Assembly (NCBI GenBank): GCA_051659505.1
Contig: JBOFOQ010000020.1
Coordinates: forward strand, 25,762 to 89,761
Direction of reading: 5' to 3'
DNA from: JAGNZR01 sp051659505
GTDB lineage: Bacteria > Fusobacteriota > Fusobacteriia > Fusobacteriales > Fusobacteriaceae
Length of the DNA: 64,000 nt
Part shown: positions 17,171-26,087 of the stretch, piece by piece
How positions within the stretch are numbered: the stretch's first letter is position 1
How the letters are laid out: every line of letters starts with the position of its first letter
Program-made: the position numbers and the translations under genes
The notes under the pieces: generated by a model
Database searches by the model: none
Told to the model about the DNA's origin: nothing
The model's input: only the letters and a program-made list of their open reading frames with translations

Positions 17171-18589
17171 ATGGAATTGCTTAAAAATTATATTATATTA
17201 TCAAATATCATATTTTTATTAGTCATTATTTTTGTGGAAAAAAAAAGACCTGTATATGCATTATTTTGGATTTCATTACTAGTATTCACTTCTTATTTTG
17301 GATTTTTTAGTTTCTTATTTTTTGGTTTAAGTCTAAAAAAATCTCGTAGAATAAGTAAGTTTTATGGTAACTCCGCCCTCAATCTCTATGAAAATAATCA
17401 GAAAAAAACTAGTTTAGAACTCAAAAACTGGAAAAAATTAGTTGATTATTTAGAAGTTTCAGGTGCTGGGAAATTGAGTACTTATGAAGATATGGAAGTA
17501 TTTACAACAGGGAATCATTTTTTTTCAAATTTAATAAATGATATATTAAAAGCAAAGCAAACAATTCATATGGAATATTTTGTTTTTAAAGATGATGAGT
17601 TAGGTAGAAAACTTTTCGATACTATGATAAAGAAAGCTAAAAGTGGTGTTTCTATAAAATTACTTTTAGATGGAATTAATAGTATTACATATAAAAAAAT
17701 TAAAGAATTTAAAAAATCAGGAATAGAAGTTGAAGTTTTTTTTCCATCATTTTTTCACTTTTTAAAAATAGCAAATTTAAGAGCAAATTATAGAGACCAT
17801 AAAAAAATAACTATTATAGATGGAAGAATAGGATATATAGGTGGTTTTAATATTGCTAATGAATACCTAGGAAGAGGTAAACTAGGTAAATGGAGAGATA
17901 CAGCTTTACGAATTCAAGGTGAAGTTATTCATGAAATAGAAAGAGAATTTTTTATGTCATGGAATTTTGCTAAAAAAGGTACTAAAGATAATATGGACAT
18001 TCCTAAACCTTTAGTGGTAAATAAATACAAAAAAACTCTAGTGAACAGTGCACAATTAGTAAGTAGTGGACCACATTTTCAAGTAAGAACTGCTCGAGAT
18101 AATTTTTTAAGAATGATAATGGAAGCAAAAAAAACTATATATATTCAAACACCTTATTTTATCCCTGACGATACAATTATGGACGCTCTAAAAGTAGCCT
18201 CTATTTCAGGTGTAAACATAAAAATTATGATACCAGATAAACCAGATCATTTCTTTGTTTATTGGGTCAATCATTCCTTTGCATGGGAACTTTTTGAATA
18301 TGGTATCAGTTTTTATAGATATAAAGAAGGTTTCATACATAGTAAAGTTCTCATTGTAGATGATGTGGTTGCTACTGTAGGAACTGTTAATTTTGATTAT
18401 AGAAGTTTTTATCAAAATTTTGAAATTAATATTAATCTATATGGGGGGAACAAAATAAAAGAATTGAGAAATAATTTTATACAAGATTTAAGAGTTTCTG
18501 AAAAATTAACAAATTTTGAATATTCTAAAAGAGGAAACTTAAGTAAATTTAAGGAGTCATTATTTAGACTTTTAGCCCCAATGTTATAA
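17171..18589 (+). CDS. cls: Cardiolipin synthase (PLD family)
   Basis: This membrane enzyme joins two phosphatidylglycerol molecules to form cardiolipin. Two N-terminal membrane helices (residues 1-50) are followed by two phospholipase D domains. Their HKD motifs are YRDHKKITIIDGRIGYIGG near 220 and FIHSKVLIVDDVVATVG near 400. I use the ATG at 17171, which has AGGAGGGAG four bases upstream. A GTG at 17141 is also in frame but lies before that ribosome site. At 473 aa it is the usual size. A small lipoprotein gene follows after 20 bases and probably shares the transcript. Confidence 0.93.
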   Translation: MELLKNYIILSNIIFLLVIIFVEKKRPVYALFWISLLVFTSYFGFFSFLFFGLSLKKSRRISKFYGNSALNLYENNQKKTSLELKNWKKLVDYLEVSGAGKLSTYEDMEVFTTGNHFFSNLINDILKAKQTIHMEYFVFKDDELGRKLFDTMIKKAKSGVSIKLLLDGINSITYKKIKEFKKSGIEVEVFFPSFFHFLKIANLRANYRDHKKITIIDGRIGYIGGFNIANEYLGRGKLGKWRDTALRIQGEVIHEIEREFFMSWNFAKKGTKDNMDIPKPLVVNKYKKTLVNSAQLVSSGPHFQVRTARDNFLRMIMEAKKTIYIQTPYFIPDDTIMDALKVASISGVNIKIMIPDKPDHFFVYWVNHSFAWELFEYGISFYRYKEGFIHSKVLIVDDVVATVGTVNFDYRSFYQNFEININLYGGNKIKELRNNFIQDLRVSEKLTNFEYSKRGNLSKFKESLFRLLAPML

Positions 18590-18609
18590 CTAAGGAGAGA
18601 AATAAAAAT

Positions 18610-18939
18610 ATGAAAAAAATAGCTATATTGCTGACTATTATGTTTTTGAGTGGTTGTAGTTTCCTTTCAAAAACTCCTAAAGAGAAATATAAATTTACTA
18701 ACAATCAATATAATACACTGGAAATTAGATATAGACAGATATTATCTAATAAATTTACAAATAGAGACATAAAAAGAATACAAAATAAATATAAAGAATT
18801 ATTAGAAATGTTAGAAGAAATACTAGATATAAACTATAGGAAAAAAGCAGAATTATCTTTAGAATTTGAAAAGCAAGTTAGTAATTTAAAAGTTGAAGTT
18901 ATGTATAAAATACAAATTTTAGATGATTTGAAAGATTAA
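18610..18939 (+). CDS. Small coiled-coil lipoprotein of unknown function
   Basis: I do not recognise the family. This 109-residue protein has a lipoprotein signal peptide ending in FLSGCSFL (Cys16). The rest is charged and helical, rich in Lys, Glu and Leu, and likely forms a coiled coil (residues 35-109). It has its own GGAGAG ribosome site, 20 bases behind cls, so it may be made together with cardiolipin synthase. A weak hairpin (AAAACATT/AATGTTTT, 18967-18992) follows and may end the transcript. Confidence 0.6.
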   Translation: MKKIAILLTIMFLSGCSFLSKTPKEKYKFTNNQYNTLEIRYRQILSNKFTNRDIKRIQNKYKELLEMLEEILDINYRKKAELSLEFEKQVSNLKVEVMYKIQILDDLKD

Positions 18940-18994
18940 AAATTTACATTCCTTAAAAATATCTTTAAAACATTGAGGAAGTTTAATGTTTTAG

Positions 18995-19023
18995 TTGTTA
19001 AATAGCTAATTATAATATATAAT
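18995..19023 (+). promoter_or_regulatory. Promoter of the SIR2-like / alarmone synthetase operon
   Basis: TTGTTA (18995-19000), a 17-base spacer and TATAAT (19018-19023) lie 34 bases before the SIR2-like start codon. The GAGGGG ribosome site follows. Confidence 0.65.
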
Positions 19024-19057
19024 TGTAAGTAGTATTAAAATTTAGAGGGGAATAATT

Positions 19058-20797
19058 ATGAATTTAATTAATAGGTTATTTAAAGATGAAAAATTAAATA
19101 TAATTGTTGGAGATTATTTTACAAAAAAATCTGGTTTTCCATCAAGAAGAACTTTAGCAAAACTTTTTTTATTAGATTTTAATGAAGAGCAAAAAAAATA
19201 TATTGATGATAAATCTTCATTTGCAAAAATATCACAAGCTTATTTAGATTTAGGAATAGGAAATAGGACTAGTATGCTCCGTAAAATAGAGGAATTATAT
19301 AGATGTGCAAAGCATGACACAGTGGTCTATGAAGATTTTATAATTCCAAATGCTATTAATTCAATAATTAGCTTTGATTACGATGTTAATCTTGAAGAAA
19401 TTTATGAAGATAATAAATTTTCTAGAATTATACAAAACAAAACATCCTCTCTTGAAAATAAAAGATCACTTTATAAAATTTTTGGGGATTTATCTGATGA
19501 AGATAAAATGATTATAACATCACAAGATATTAGAAAATATACAATACTTCCTGTATATAAAGAATATCTTAGTTTAGTTAGAAAAGAATTCACTAAGGAA
19601 AAAACATTGATATTAGGGAGTGATTTTGAAAATACAGATTTAATTGATTTTTTAGATTTTTTATTCAAAATTTGTAAAAAAGAAGAGTTAAAACCAATAT
19701 ATTATTTATCTTCTCAAAGTATATTCGGGAAGAAAACTAATGAATTTATTGAAAAATATTCCATAGAGATAATAGATATAAAAGATGAAAAGAAATTTTT
19801 AGAAAGTTTAAAAAATCCAGTATCAATAGTAAAAGAACAAAAGGTTTTAGAGTTTTCCAGGGAGAAAGAGTTTTTAAAAGAAAAAACTTTTAATACTGAG
19901 ATTATAGCAGAAATAGCTGAAGTGTCTGAAGTAATAAAGACTAATATAGAAAAAAACGTTTTAGAACTAACTGAAAAAACTCAAAATTTATACATAAAAA
20001 CTGCAGCAGAACTTAAGTTTGACTCTCTGCAACTGAAAAAAAATCCTATTAAGTTTACTAACATTCCTATTTCTTTAAACCATAATGAGTTGAAATTTAT
20101 AAAAATAAATTCCTTTGAATTAAAGATAGGAGACGAAAAAGTTACAGGGATTAAATTAAGAATTATAAAAAATATGAAATTAAATTTTTTAGAAATAAAA
20201 AGCAGAGAATTTAAAATTAAGTTTTCTATTTCTATTAATAATCTAGGCTCTTTAAATAGTACGAATGAATATTTAGAATATGAAATATTCAAAACTATAA
20301 ACCCTAACAGATTTAAGAATATTCTGAATTTATTTTTAAATATATTTATGGGGAAACCTTTGTCATTTGTTTCAAATGGGAAAGAACATGTTATCAATTT
20401 AAAAGATGAAATACATTATTTAAAATTTCAAATAATAAAAGAAACTGAAAAAATACATAATGAAACTTTTGAAAAATTAAAAATACAAAATGAAAACAAA
20501 TTTTATTCATCACCTATTAATTATTATTTAATACATCTTTTAAATAAGTATTGTGAAGAGAAAATTTATGATTCATGGATAAATATGTATATTGATGAAA
20601 AGACTGATTTAGATACCGTAAATAAAATTAAAATAACGAGAGAACATGAAATAAATATTAAAAGTTTTTCTGGAGTTTTACTTGAAACTATAGAAACGCT
20701 AGATGGAATAAAAAAAGAAGATTTAATTAAGCATAATGGAAAATATTTATTCAAACAAAATAAAGTTAGGATAACTTTAGAAAAGATTGAGAAATAG
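19058..20797 (+). CDS. SIR2-like protein with degenerate active site and unknown C-terminal domain
   Basis: Residues 1-255 follow the order of SIR2_2-type NAD-binding domains, found in many anti-phage proteins. IIVGDYFTKKSGFPSRR (15-31) stands where GAGxSxxxGxPSW is expected. SFDYD (105-109) replaces TTNYD, IFGDLSDEDKMIIT (141-154) replaces the LHGD segment, and KTLILGSDFENTDL (182-195) matches the LLFIGYSLxDPDF motif. The key Asn is an Asp and the catalytic His is a Phe, and GAG is GDY, so NAD hydrolysis looks lost. Residues 256-579 are mostly strand-like, with no motif I recognise. A RelA/SpoT gene starts 21 bases downstream. The fold call is from motif order only; the function is unknown. 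Confidence 0.6.
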   Translation: MNLINRLFKDEKLNIIVGDYFTKKSGFPSRRTLAKLFLLDFNEEQKKYIDDKSSFAKISQAYLDLGIGNRTSMLRKIEELYRCAKHDTVVYEDFIIPNAINSIISFDYDVNLEEIYEDNKFSRIIQNKTSSLENKRSLYKIFGDLSDEDKMIITSQDIRKYTILPVYKEYLSLVRKEFTKEKTLILGSDFENTDLIDFLDFLFKICKKEELKPIYYLSSQSIFGKKTNEFIEKYSIEIIDIKDEKKFLESLKNPVSIVKEQKVLEFSREKEFLKEKTFNTEIIAEIAEVSEVIKTNIEKNVLELTEKTQNLYIKTAAELKFDSLQLKKNPIKFTNIPISLNHNELKFIKINSFELKIGDEKVTGIKLRIIKNMKLNFLEIKSREFKIKFSISINNLGSLNSTNEYLEYEIFKTINPNRFKNILNLFLNIFMGKPLSFVSNGKEHVINLKDEIHYLKFQIIKETEKIHNETFEKLKIQNENKFYSSPINYYLIHLLNKYCEEKIYDSWINMYIDEKTDLDTVNKIKITREHEINIKSFSGVLLETIETLDGIKKEDLIKHNGKYLFKQNKVRITLEKIEK

Positions 20798-20818
20798 GTT
20801 AAAAGGAGATAATTTCAA

Positions 20819-21595
20819 ATGTCGATTAATAAAAAAGATTTTTTTACACAATTTAATATAAGTGAAGAATATTTTTTATCAACAGGTCTAGATTGGGAAG
20901 AACTAATTAAAATATATAGAGAATATTCTAAAATAGTCTCATATTTAGAAAAAGAAGCTGAACACATTGTCTCAAAACTTATAGATTTAGTTGGAGTTCA
21001 TTCTGTTAGAAGAAGAGTTAAGAGACCCAAGCATTTAATAGAGAAAATTATTAGAAAAGGAAAAAAATATGCTGAGAGAGGTATTTGCCTAGAAAATTAT
21101 AAAGAAATAGTAACCGATTTAATTGGTATTAGAGTTCTTCATCTCTTTAAAGATGATTGGAAAGATATTCACTATGAAATAGAAAAATTATGGGAATTAA
21201 AAGAAACTCCTCAAATAAATATAAGAAGAGGAGATTATAATGTAGATCAATTAGAGGAAAGTGTAAAAGAACTAGGGTGTGAGATAGTAATAAGAGATCA
21301 CGGGTATAGATCTGTTCATTATTTAGTGGAGATACCTGTTACAAAAACAGCACATGTATTAGTTGAAATTCAAATAAGAACTGTTTTTGAAGAAGCATGG
21401 AGTGAAATTGATCATAGAATAAGATATCCTTATGACACAGACAACCCTATTCTTGTAGAATATTTAGCTATTTTTAATAGAATAGTAGGAAGTGCTGATG
21501 AAATGGGAACTTTTATTAAAAAAATGAAGACTAGAGTAACCCAGAAAGAGGATTCAGAATTTATAAATAGAGAATTAGATATTAAGTTTAAATAG
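20819..21595 (+). CDS. RelA/SpoT-domain alarmone synthetase (single domain)
   Basis: A cytosolic protein of 258 aa with only the nucleotide pyrophosphokinase domain, with no HD hydrolase, TGS or ACT region. Motifs are RVKRPKHLIEKIIRK (66-80), DLIGIRVL (100-107, catalytic Asp), GYRSVHYLVE (162-171) and EIQIRTVFEEAWSEIDH (183-199, catalytic Glu). All expected catalytic residues are present, so it should transfer pyrophosphate from ATP to GTP/GDP or another acceptor. An N-terminal helical stretch (1-60) and a helical tail frame the domain. It lies 21 bases behind the SIR2-like gene, with AAAGGAG, and a terminator follows, so the two form a closed two-gene operon. The family includes housekeeping small synthetases and toxic ones; sequence alone does not decide. 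Confidence 0.85.
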   Translation: MSINKKDFFTQFNISEEYFLSTGLDWEELIKIYREYSKIVSYLEKEAEHIVSKLIDLVGVHSVRRRVKRPKHLIEKIIRKGKKYAERGICLENYKEIVTDLIGIRVLHLFKDDWKDIHYEIEKLWELKETPQINIRRGDYNVDQLEESVKELGCEIVIRDHGYRSVHYLVEIPVTKTAHVLVEIQIRTVFEEAWSEIDHRIRYPYDTDNPILVEYLAIFNRIVGSADEMGTFIKKMKTRVTQKEDSEFINRELDIKFK

Positions 21596-21600
21596 TAAAA

Positions 21601-21638
21601 AAAGATGAGCTAGTAATATAAAATAGTTCATCTTTATT
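21601..21638 (+). terminator. Terminator of the SIR2-like / alarmone synthetase operon
   Basis: AAAGATGAGCTA pairs with TAGTTCATCTTT (one G-U) followed by T-rich sequence, six bases after the stop codon. Confidence 0.75.
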
Positions 21639-21754
21639 TATTATACTATATAATTTTTTCTTTTATTTTTTTATTATATATGTTACAATTTAGAGTCAAG
21701 AATATGAAAAATAATAAAATAAATTAATTAGTGAAAAAGTAGGAGAGTGAGTAT

Positions 21755-23266
21755 ATGAAAATTGGTTTTGACCATAACAAATATCTTGAGGAACAATCCA
21801 AATACATTCTTGAAAGAGTTAATGATTACGATAAATTATACCTAGAATTTGGAGGTAAATTACTTTTTGATCTTCATGCAAAAAGAGTTCTTCCTGGTTT
21901 TGATGAAAATGCTAAAATAAAGTTACTACATAAATTAAAAGAGAAAGTTGAAGTAGTTATATGTGTATATGCTGGTGATATAGAAAGAAATAAAATACGT
22001 GGTGATTTTGGAATAACTTATGATATGGATGTCTTAAGATTGATAGATGATTTAAGAGAATATGAATTAGAAGTTAATAGTGTTGTGATTACTCGTTATA
22101 ATAAGCAACCAGCTACTAATGTATTTATTCAAAAATTAGAAAATAGAGGAATAAAAGTATATAAACATGAAGCAACAAAAGGATATCCAACAGATGTTGA
22201 TACTATTGTAAGTGATGAAGGATATGGAAAAAATCCATATATAGAAACAACAAAACCTATAGTGGTTGTTACTGGACCTGGTCCAGGAAGTGGAAAGCTT
22301 GGAACTTGTCTAAGTCAGCTTTATCATGAATTTAAGCAAGGAAGAGTATCTGGCTACTCTAAATTTGAAACATTTCCTGTATGGAATGTACCTTTAAAAC
22401 ATCCACTAAATGTTGCCTATGAATCAGCTACAGTAGATTTAAAAGATATAAATATGATAGATCCATTTCATTTAGAAGCTTATGGTGAGGTTTCTGTCAA
22501 TTATAATAGGGATATAGAAGCTTTTCCAGTTCTTAAAAGAATAATTGAAAAGATAACAGGGAAGCCTTCAATATTTAAATCGCCAACTGATATGGGTGTT
22601 AATAGAGTAGGTTTTGGAATTGTAGATGACTCAGTGGTACGAAACGCTTCAGAACAAGAAATAATAAGACGATATTTCAAAACTGGATGTGAATATAAAA
22701 AAGGTTATGTTGATTTAGAGGCTTATAGAATTTCTAAAAGAATAATGGAAGATATTAATTTAAAAGAAAATGATAGAAAAGTTGTAGATATAGCTAGAAA
22801 AAATTTAGAAAGAATAAAAACAGAATCTACTAACTTAGATGAGATATATTCCTCTCTAGCTTTAGAACTTGAAGATGGTAAAATAGTAACGGGGAAACAT
22901 AGTCATATTATGGATGCTCCTTCTGCTGCAATTCTTAATGCTATTAAATATTTAGCAAATATAGACGATAATATTCATTTAATATCACCTTTGATTCTAG
23001 AACCAATTTTAAAGTTAAAGTCTGAAACTTTTAAAAATAAAGTAACTTCTCTTGATTCTGAAGAGATTTTAATCGCACTTTGTATTTGTGCTGCAACAAA
23101 TCCCATGGCCCAAGTTGCCATGAATAAATTGGCATATCTAAAAGGTGGACAGGCACACTGTACAACTATTTTAGGAAAGAATGATGAACAAACATTTAGA
23201 AAGTTAGGTGTAGATGTAACTTCAGATCCAGTATTTCCAACTGAAAATTTATACTATAATGAATAA
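21755..23266 (+). CDS. DUF1846 family protein
   Basis: A 503-residue protein of the DUF1846 (UPF0371) family, common in Firmicutes and other anaerobes and structurally characterised but without a proven reaction. Recognisable segments are MKIGFDHNKYLEEQSKYIL at the start, VVVTGPGPGSGKLGTCLSQ near 170 (a nucleotide-binding-like glycine loop), KSPTDMGVNRVGFGI near 270 and GKHSHIMDAPSAAILNA near 380. The length matches the family. It stands alone behind its own ribosome site (TAGGAGAG), with terminators before and after. Its role is unknown. Confidence 0.85.
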   Translation: MKIGFDHNKYLEEQSKYILERVNDYDKLYLEFGGKLLFDLHAKRVLPGFDENAKIKLLHKLKEKVEVVICVYAGDIERNKIRGDFGITYDMDVLRLIDDLREYELEVNSVVITRYNKQPATNVFIQKLENRGIKVYKHEATKGYPTDVDTIVSDEGYGKNPYIETTKPIVVVTGPGPGSGKLGTCLSQLYHEFKQGRVSGYSKFETFPVWNVPLKHPLNVAYESATVDLKDINMIDPFHLEAYGEVSVNYNRDIEAFPVLKRIIEKITGKPSIFKSPTDMGVNRVGFGIVDDSVVRNASEQEIIRRYFKTGCEYKKGYVDLEAYRISKRIMEDINLKENDRKVVDIARKNLERIKTESTNLDEIYSSLALELEDGKIVTGKHSHIMDAPSAAILNAIKYLANIDDNIHLISPLILEPILKLKSETFKNKVTSLDSEEILIALCICAATNPMAQVAMNKLAYLKGGQAHCTTILGKNDEQTFRKLGVDVTSDPVFPTENLYYNE

Positions 23267-23295
23267 TTATATTAAATGAGGTTATATGGTAAATA

Positions 23296-23340
23296 AAAAC
23301 GGTTTTATCCTGTATTTAAAGGGATTAAAACCGTTTTTTA
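23296..23340. terminator. Bidirectional terminator between DUF1846 gene and galK
   Basis: AAAAACGGTTTTATCC pairs with GGATTAAAACCGTTTTT (one bulge), with an A-run on the left and a T-run on the right. It sits between two convergent genes. Confidence 0.85.
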
Positions 23341-23352
23341 TTTACTTTAATA

Positions 23353-24522
23353 TTATAGTTTTCTTGCTCCATCTCCAACTTTTGCCACATAAAAATCTGC
23401 TACAAGTCCGGTTTTTTCTGTATACTTTTCTCCAACAAATTTAATGAACTCTTGAATGTACTCATCTTTTACAAGAGCGACAGTACACCCACCAAATCCA
23501 GCACCTGTCATACGAGCTCCTATAACACCTGGAGCTTCCCAAGAAGCCTCAACTAGAGAATCTAATTCTATTCCCGTAACTTCATAATCATTTTTTAGAG
23601 ATATGTGAGATTGATTCATCAGCTTTCCAAATCCTGTTAAGTCACCATTGTTTAATTTTTCCATAGCATCTAAAACTCTTAAATTTTCTGTAACAGCATG
23701 ACGAGCTCTCATTAAACTCTCTTTAGAATTAATTTTATCTTTATGTTCTTCTATTTCTTCCGCTTCCAACTCACAAAGATACTTTATTTTTATTCCACCT
23801 GATTGAAGATCAGCTAGTGCATCTTCACAAGAAGTTCTACGCTCATTATATTTTGAATCTGCTAACCCTCTTTGTTTATTAGTATTAGAAATAACAATAG
23901 AGGCTCCATCTAAAACTAATGGTGCATATTTATATTCTAAAGTGTCACAGTTTAAAAGTATAGCATTGTCTTTTTTCCCCATTCCAACAGCAAATTGATC
24001 CATAATTCCACAATTTACACCTATGAACTGATTTTCAGCTTTTTGAGAGAGTTTAACTATGTCGATCATGTTTATGTTTAGATTAAACTTGTCTTTCAGT
24101 ATAGTACCCATAAGGACCTCAAGAGAGGCAGAAGAAGATAGCCCAGCTCCATTGGGAATATTTCCAAAAAAAAGAATATCGAGACCTTTTTCAATTTTAT
24201 GTCCTGCATCAATTAACATTTTCAAAACACCTTTAGGATAATTAACCCAGTCGTGAAGAATATTGTTTTCTAAAAGATCTAAAGTGAATTCAATTATACC
24301 TATTTCTTCAAAGTTCATAGAATACATTCTAAATTTATTATCTTCTCTTTTTGCCACTACTGCATAAGTACCAAAATCTAGTGCACAAGGAAAAACATAT
24401 CCACCATTGTAATCTATGTGCTCCCCTATTAAATTAACTCTTCCTGGTGAAAAGAATAACTCAAGTTCTCTTGATTCATTTCCTAAAATTTTATTAAAGT
24501 TATTAAATAATTTTTCTCTCAC
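23353..24522 (-). CDS. galK: Galactokinase
   Basis: GalK phosphorylates alpha-D-galactose at C1 with ATP, the first committed Leloir step. The GHMP-kinase layout is clear: galactose signature GRVNLIGEHIDYNGGYVFP (28-46), the ATP loop GNIPNGAGLSSSASLE near 120-135, and a C-terminal GARMTGAGFGGCTVAL. The length (389 aa) is normal. It is the last gene of a minus-strand cluster aga-symporter-lacZ-galT-galK, nine bases behind galT, with AGGAGG before the ATG. A terminator follows. Confidence 0.96.
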   Translation of the reverse strand: MREKLFNNFNKILGNESRELELFFSPGRVNLIGEHIDYNGGYVFPCALDFGTYAVVAKREDNKFRMYSMNFEEIGIIEFTLDLLENNILHDWVNYPKGVLKMLIDAGHKIEKGLDILFFGNIPNGAGLSSSASLEVLMGTILKDKFNLNINMIDIVKLSQKAENQFIGVNCGIMDQFAVGMGKKDNAILLNCDTLEYKYAPLVLDGASIVISNTNKQRGLADSKYNERRTSCEDALADLQSGGIKIKYLCELEAEEIEEHKDKINSKESLMRARHAVTENLRVLDAMEKLNNGDLTGFGKLMNQSHISLKNDYEVTGIELDSLVEASWEAPGVIGARMTGAGFGGCTVALVKDEYIQEFIKFVGEKYTEKTGLVADFYVAKVGDGARKL

Positions 24523-24531
24523 AATATCCTC

Positions 24532-26058
24532 CTAAATTAAATATAGTGAATCCATAAACTTATTGAATCCAGCCACACCTTTTTCATCTCTTTTATATAC
24601 TCCAGCATGCTCTAAAACTGCTGAAAATCTATTTCCAATTTCAAATTTTAATATTTCTTCTATTTCTTTTTCACTTTTAGAAATTATGTTTTCGTACTTA
24701 GCTAAAATCTCTTTTATCCAATGAAGATGTTTGTTTAGTTCTTCATTCTTTTCTATTAATTCTAAAGAATTATCGCATTTTAAAGCTAAAATAAGAGCCT
24801 TCATCTCATCTTTTAGTCTTCCAGGAAGAACAGCTAGCCCCATAACTTCAATAAGACCTATATTTTCCTTTTTAATATGATGAACTTCCTTATGAGGATG
24901 AAATATACCCATTGGATGTTCCTCATTTGTTCTATTATTTCTTAAAACTAAATCCATCTCATATTTTCCATCTCTCATACGAGCAATTGGTGTTACTGTA
25001 TTATGTGGTATATCTCCTGTAAAACTTTGTATTTCTAATTCCAAATCACTATACTTTTTCCAAGCATTTAGAATTTTATCACTAACTTCTACTATTTCTT
25101 CTCTATTTTTCCCTGTGATTCTAACAACAGACATAGGCCATTTTACTATTCCACATTTTACATTCTTATAATTTTTTAGCTTAAATTCTTTTTCAAGTTT
25201 TGATTTAGCCATGGGAAAATCGTGATTTCCTCCTTGAAAATGATCATGACTTAGAATTGAACCACCAACTATTGGGAGATCTGCATTAGAACCTATAAAA
25301 TAATTTGGTAAAAAATCTATAAAGTCTAAAAGTCTTTCAAAACTTTCTCTCTCTATTTTCATTGGTCTATGCTCACCACAGAAAATTATAGCGTGCTCGT
25401 TATAATAAACATAAGGAGAATACTGTAAAAACCACTCTTCTTTTGTTATTGTAATAGGAATTATTCTGTGATTTTGTCTAGCAGGATGATTAAGTCTTCC
25501 TGCATACCCTATATTTTCATAGCAAAGGAGACATTTAGGATACGAAGAGGCTGGAAGACTCCTTTCTCTTATTATATCTTTGGGATCTTTTTCAGGTTTT
25601 GAAAGATTAATTGTAATTTCTAAATCACCATATTCTGTATCTGAGTACCAATGCATATTTTTATTTATTCTATCCATTCTTATATAGTTAGTTTGTTTAG
25701 AAAAATTATAGTACTCTTTAGCTGCAATTGTTGGAGAAGTTTCATGTTTTTTCATAAACTTATTTATAACAGTAGATGGTGAAGGTGTAATGTGTCCCAT
25801 TATTTCAGTGTCTAAGAGTTCTTTGTCCACTAAGCTATTTGAAATTATTTCTTTTTCCACTGCCCAGTTAGTTATAAAATCTAAAATTTCATGAATCTGT
25901 TTTTCAGATTTTAAAACTACTTCTTCCTCTAAAAAACTATCAAGTTTAAGAGATTTCAAAATACTGTTTTGTGATACTATTCTATCATATTTTCCTATTA
26001 ATTTATTCTCTATTCCATAGTTTAAAATCCCTGTAATCGCTGAATATATATTTGTCAT
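24532..26058 (-). CDS. galT: UTP/UDP-glucose-hexose-1-phosphate uridylyltransferase, class II
   Basis: This enzyme exchanges galactose-1-phosphate with UDP-glucose. At 508 aa it is the long class II GalT of Firmicutes-like bacteria, not the 350-residue HIT-type E. coli enzyme. Characteristic segments are SSYPKCLLCYENIGYAGR, RLNHPARQNHRIIPI and GGSILSHDHFQGG, whose histidines fit the catalytic region, plus NEEHPMGIFHPHKEVHHIKK. It is placed between lacZ (29 bases upstream) and galK. No galE was found in the window, so UDP-galactose epimerase must be encoded elsewhere. Confidence 0.94.
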   Translation of the reverse strand: MTNIYSAITGILNYGIENKLIGKYDRIVSQNSILKSLKLDSFLEEEVVLKSEKQIHEILDFITNWAVEKEIISNSLVDKELLDTEIMGHITPSPSTVINKFMKKHETSPTIAAKEYYNFSKQTNYIRMDRINKNMHWYSDTEYGDLEITINLSKPEKDPKDIIRERSLPASSYPKCLLCYENIGYAGRLNHPARQNHRIIPITITKEEWFLQYSPYVYYNEHAIIFCGEHRPMKIERESFERLLDFIDFLPNYFIGSNADLPIVGGSILSHDHFQGGNHDFPMAKSKLEKEFKLKNYKNVKCGIVKWPMSVVRITGKNREEIVEVSDKILNAWKKYSDLELEIQSFTGDIPHNTVTPIARMRDGKYEMDLVLRNNRTNEEHPMGIFHPHKEVHHIKKENIGLIEVMGLAVLPGRLKDEMKALILALKCDNSLELIEKNEELNKHLHWIKEILAKYENIISKSEKEIEEILKFEIGNRFSAVLEHAGVYKRDEKGVAGFNKFMDSLYLI

Positions 26059-26087
26059 ATTCTTCTCCTTGATATGTAAAAAAATTA

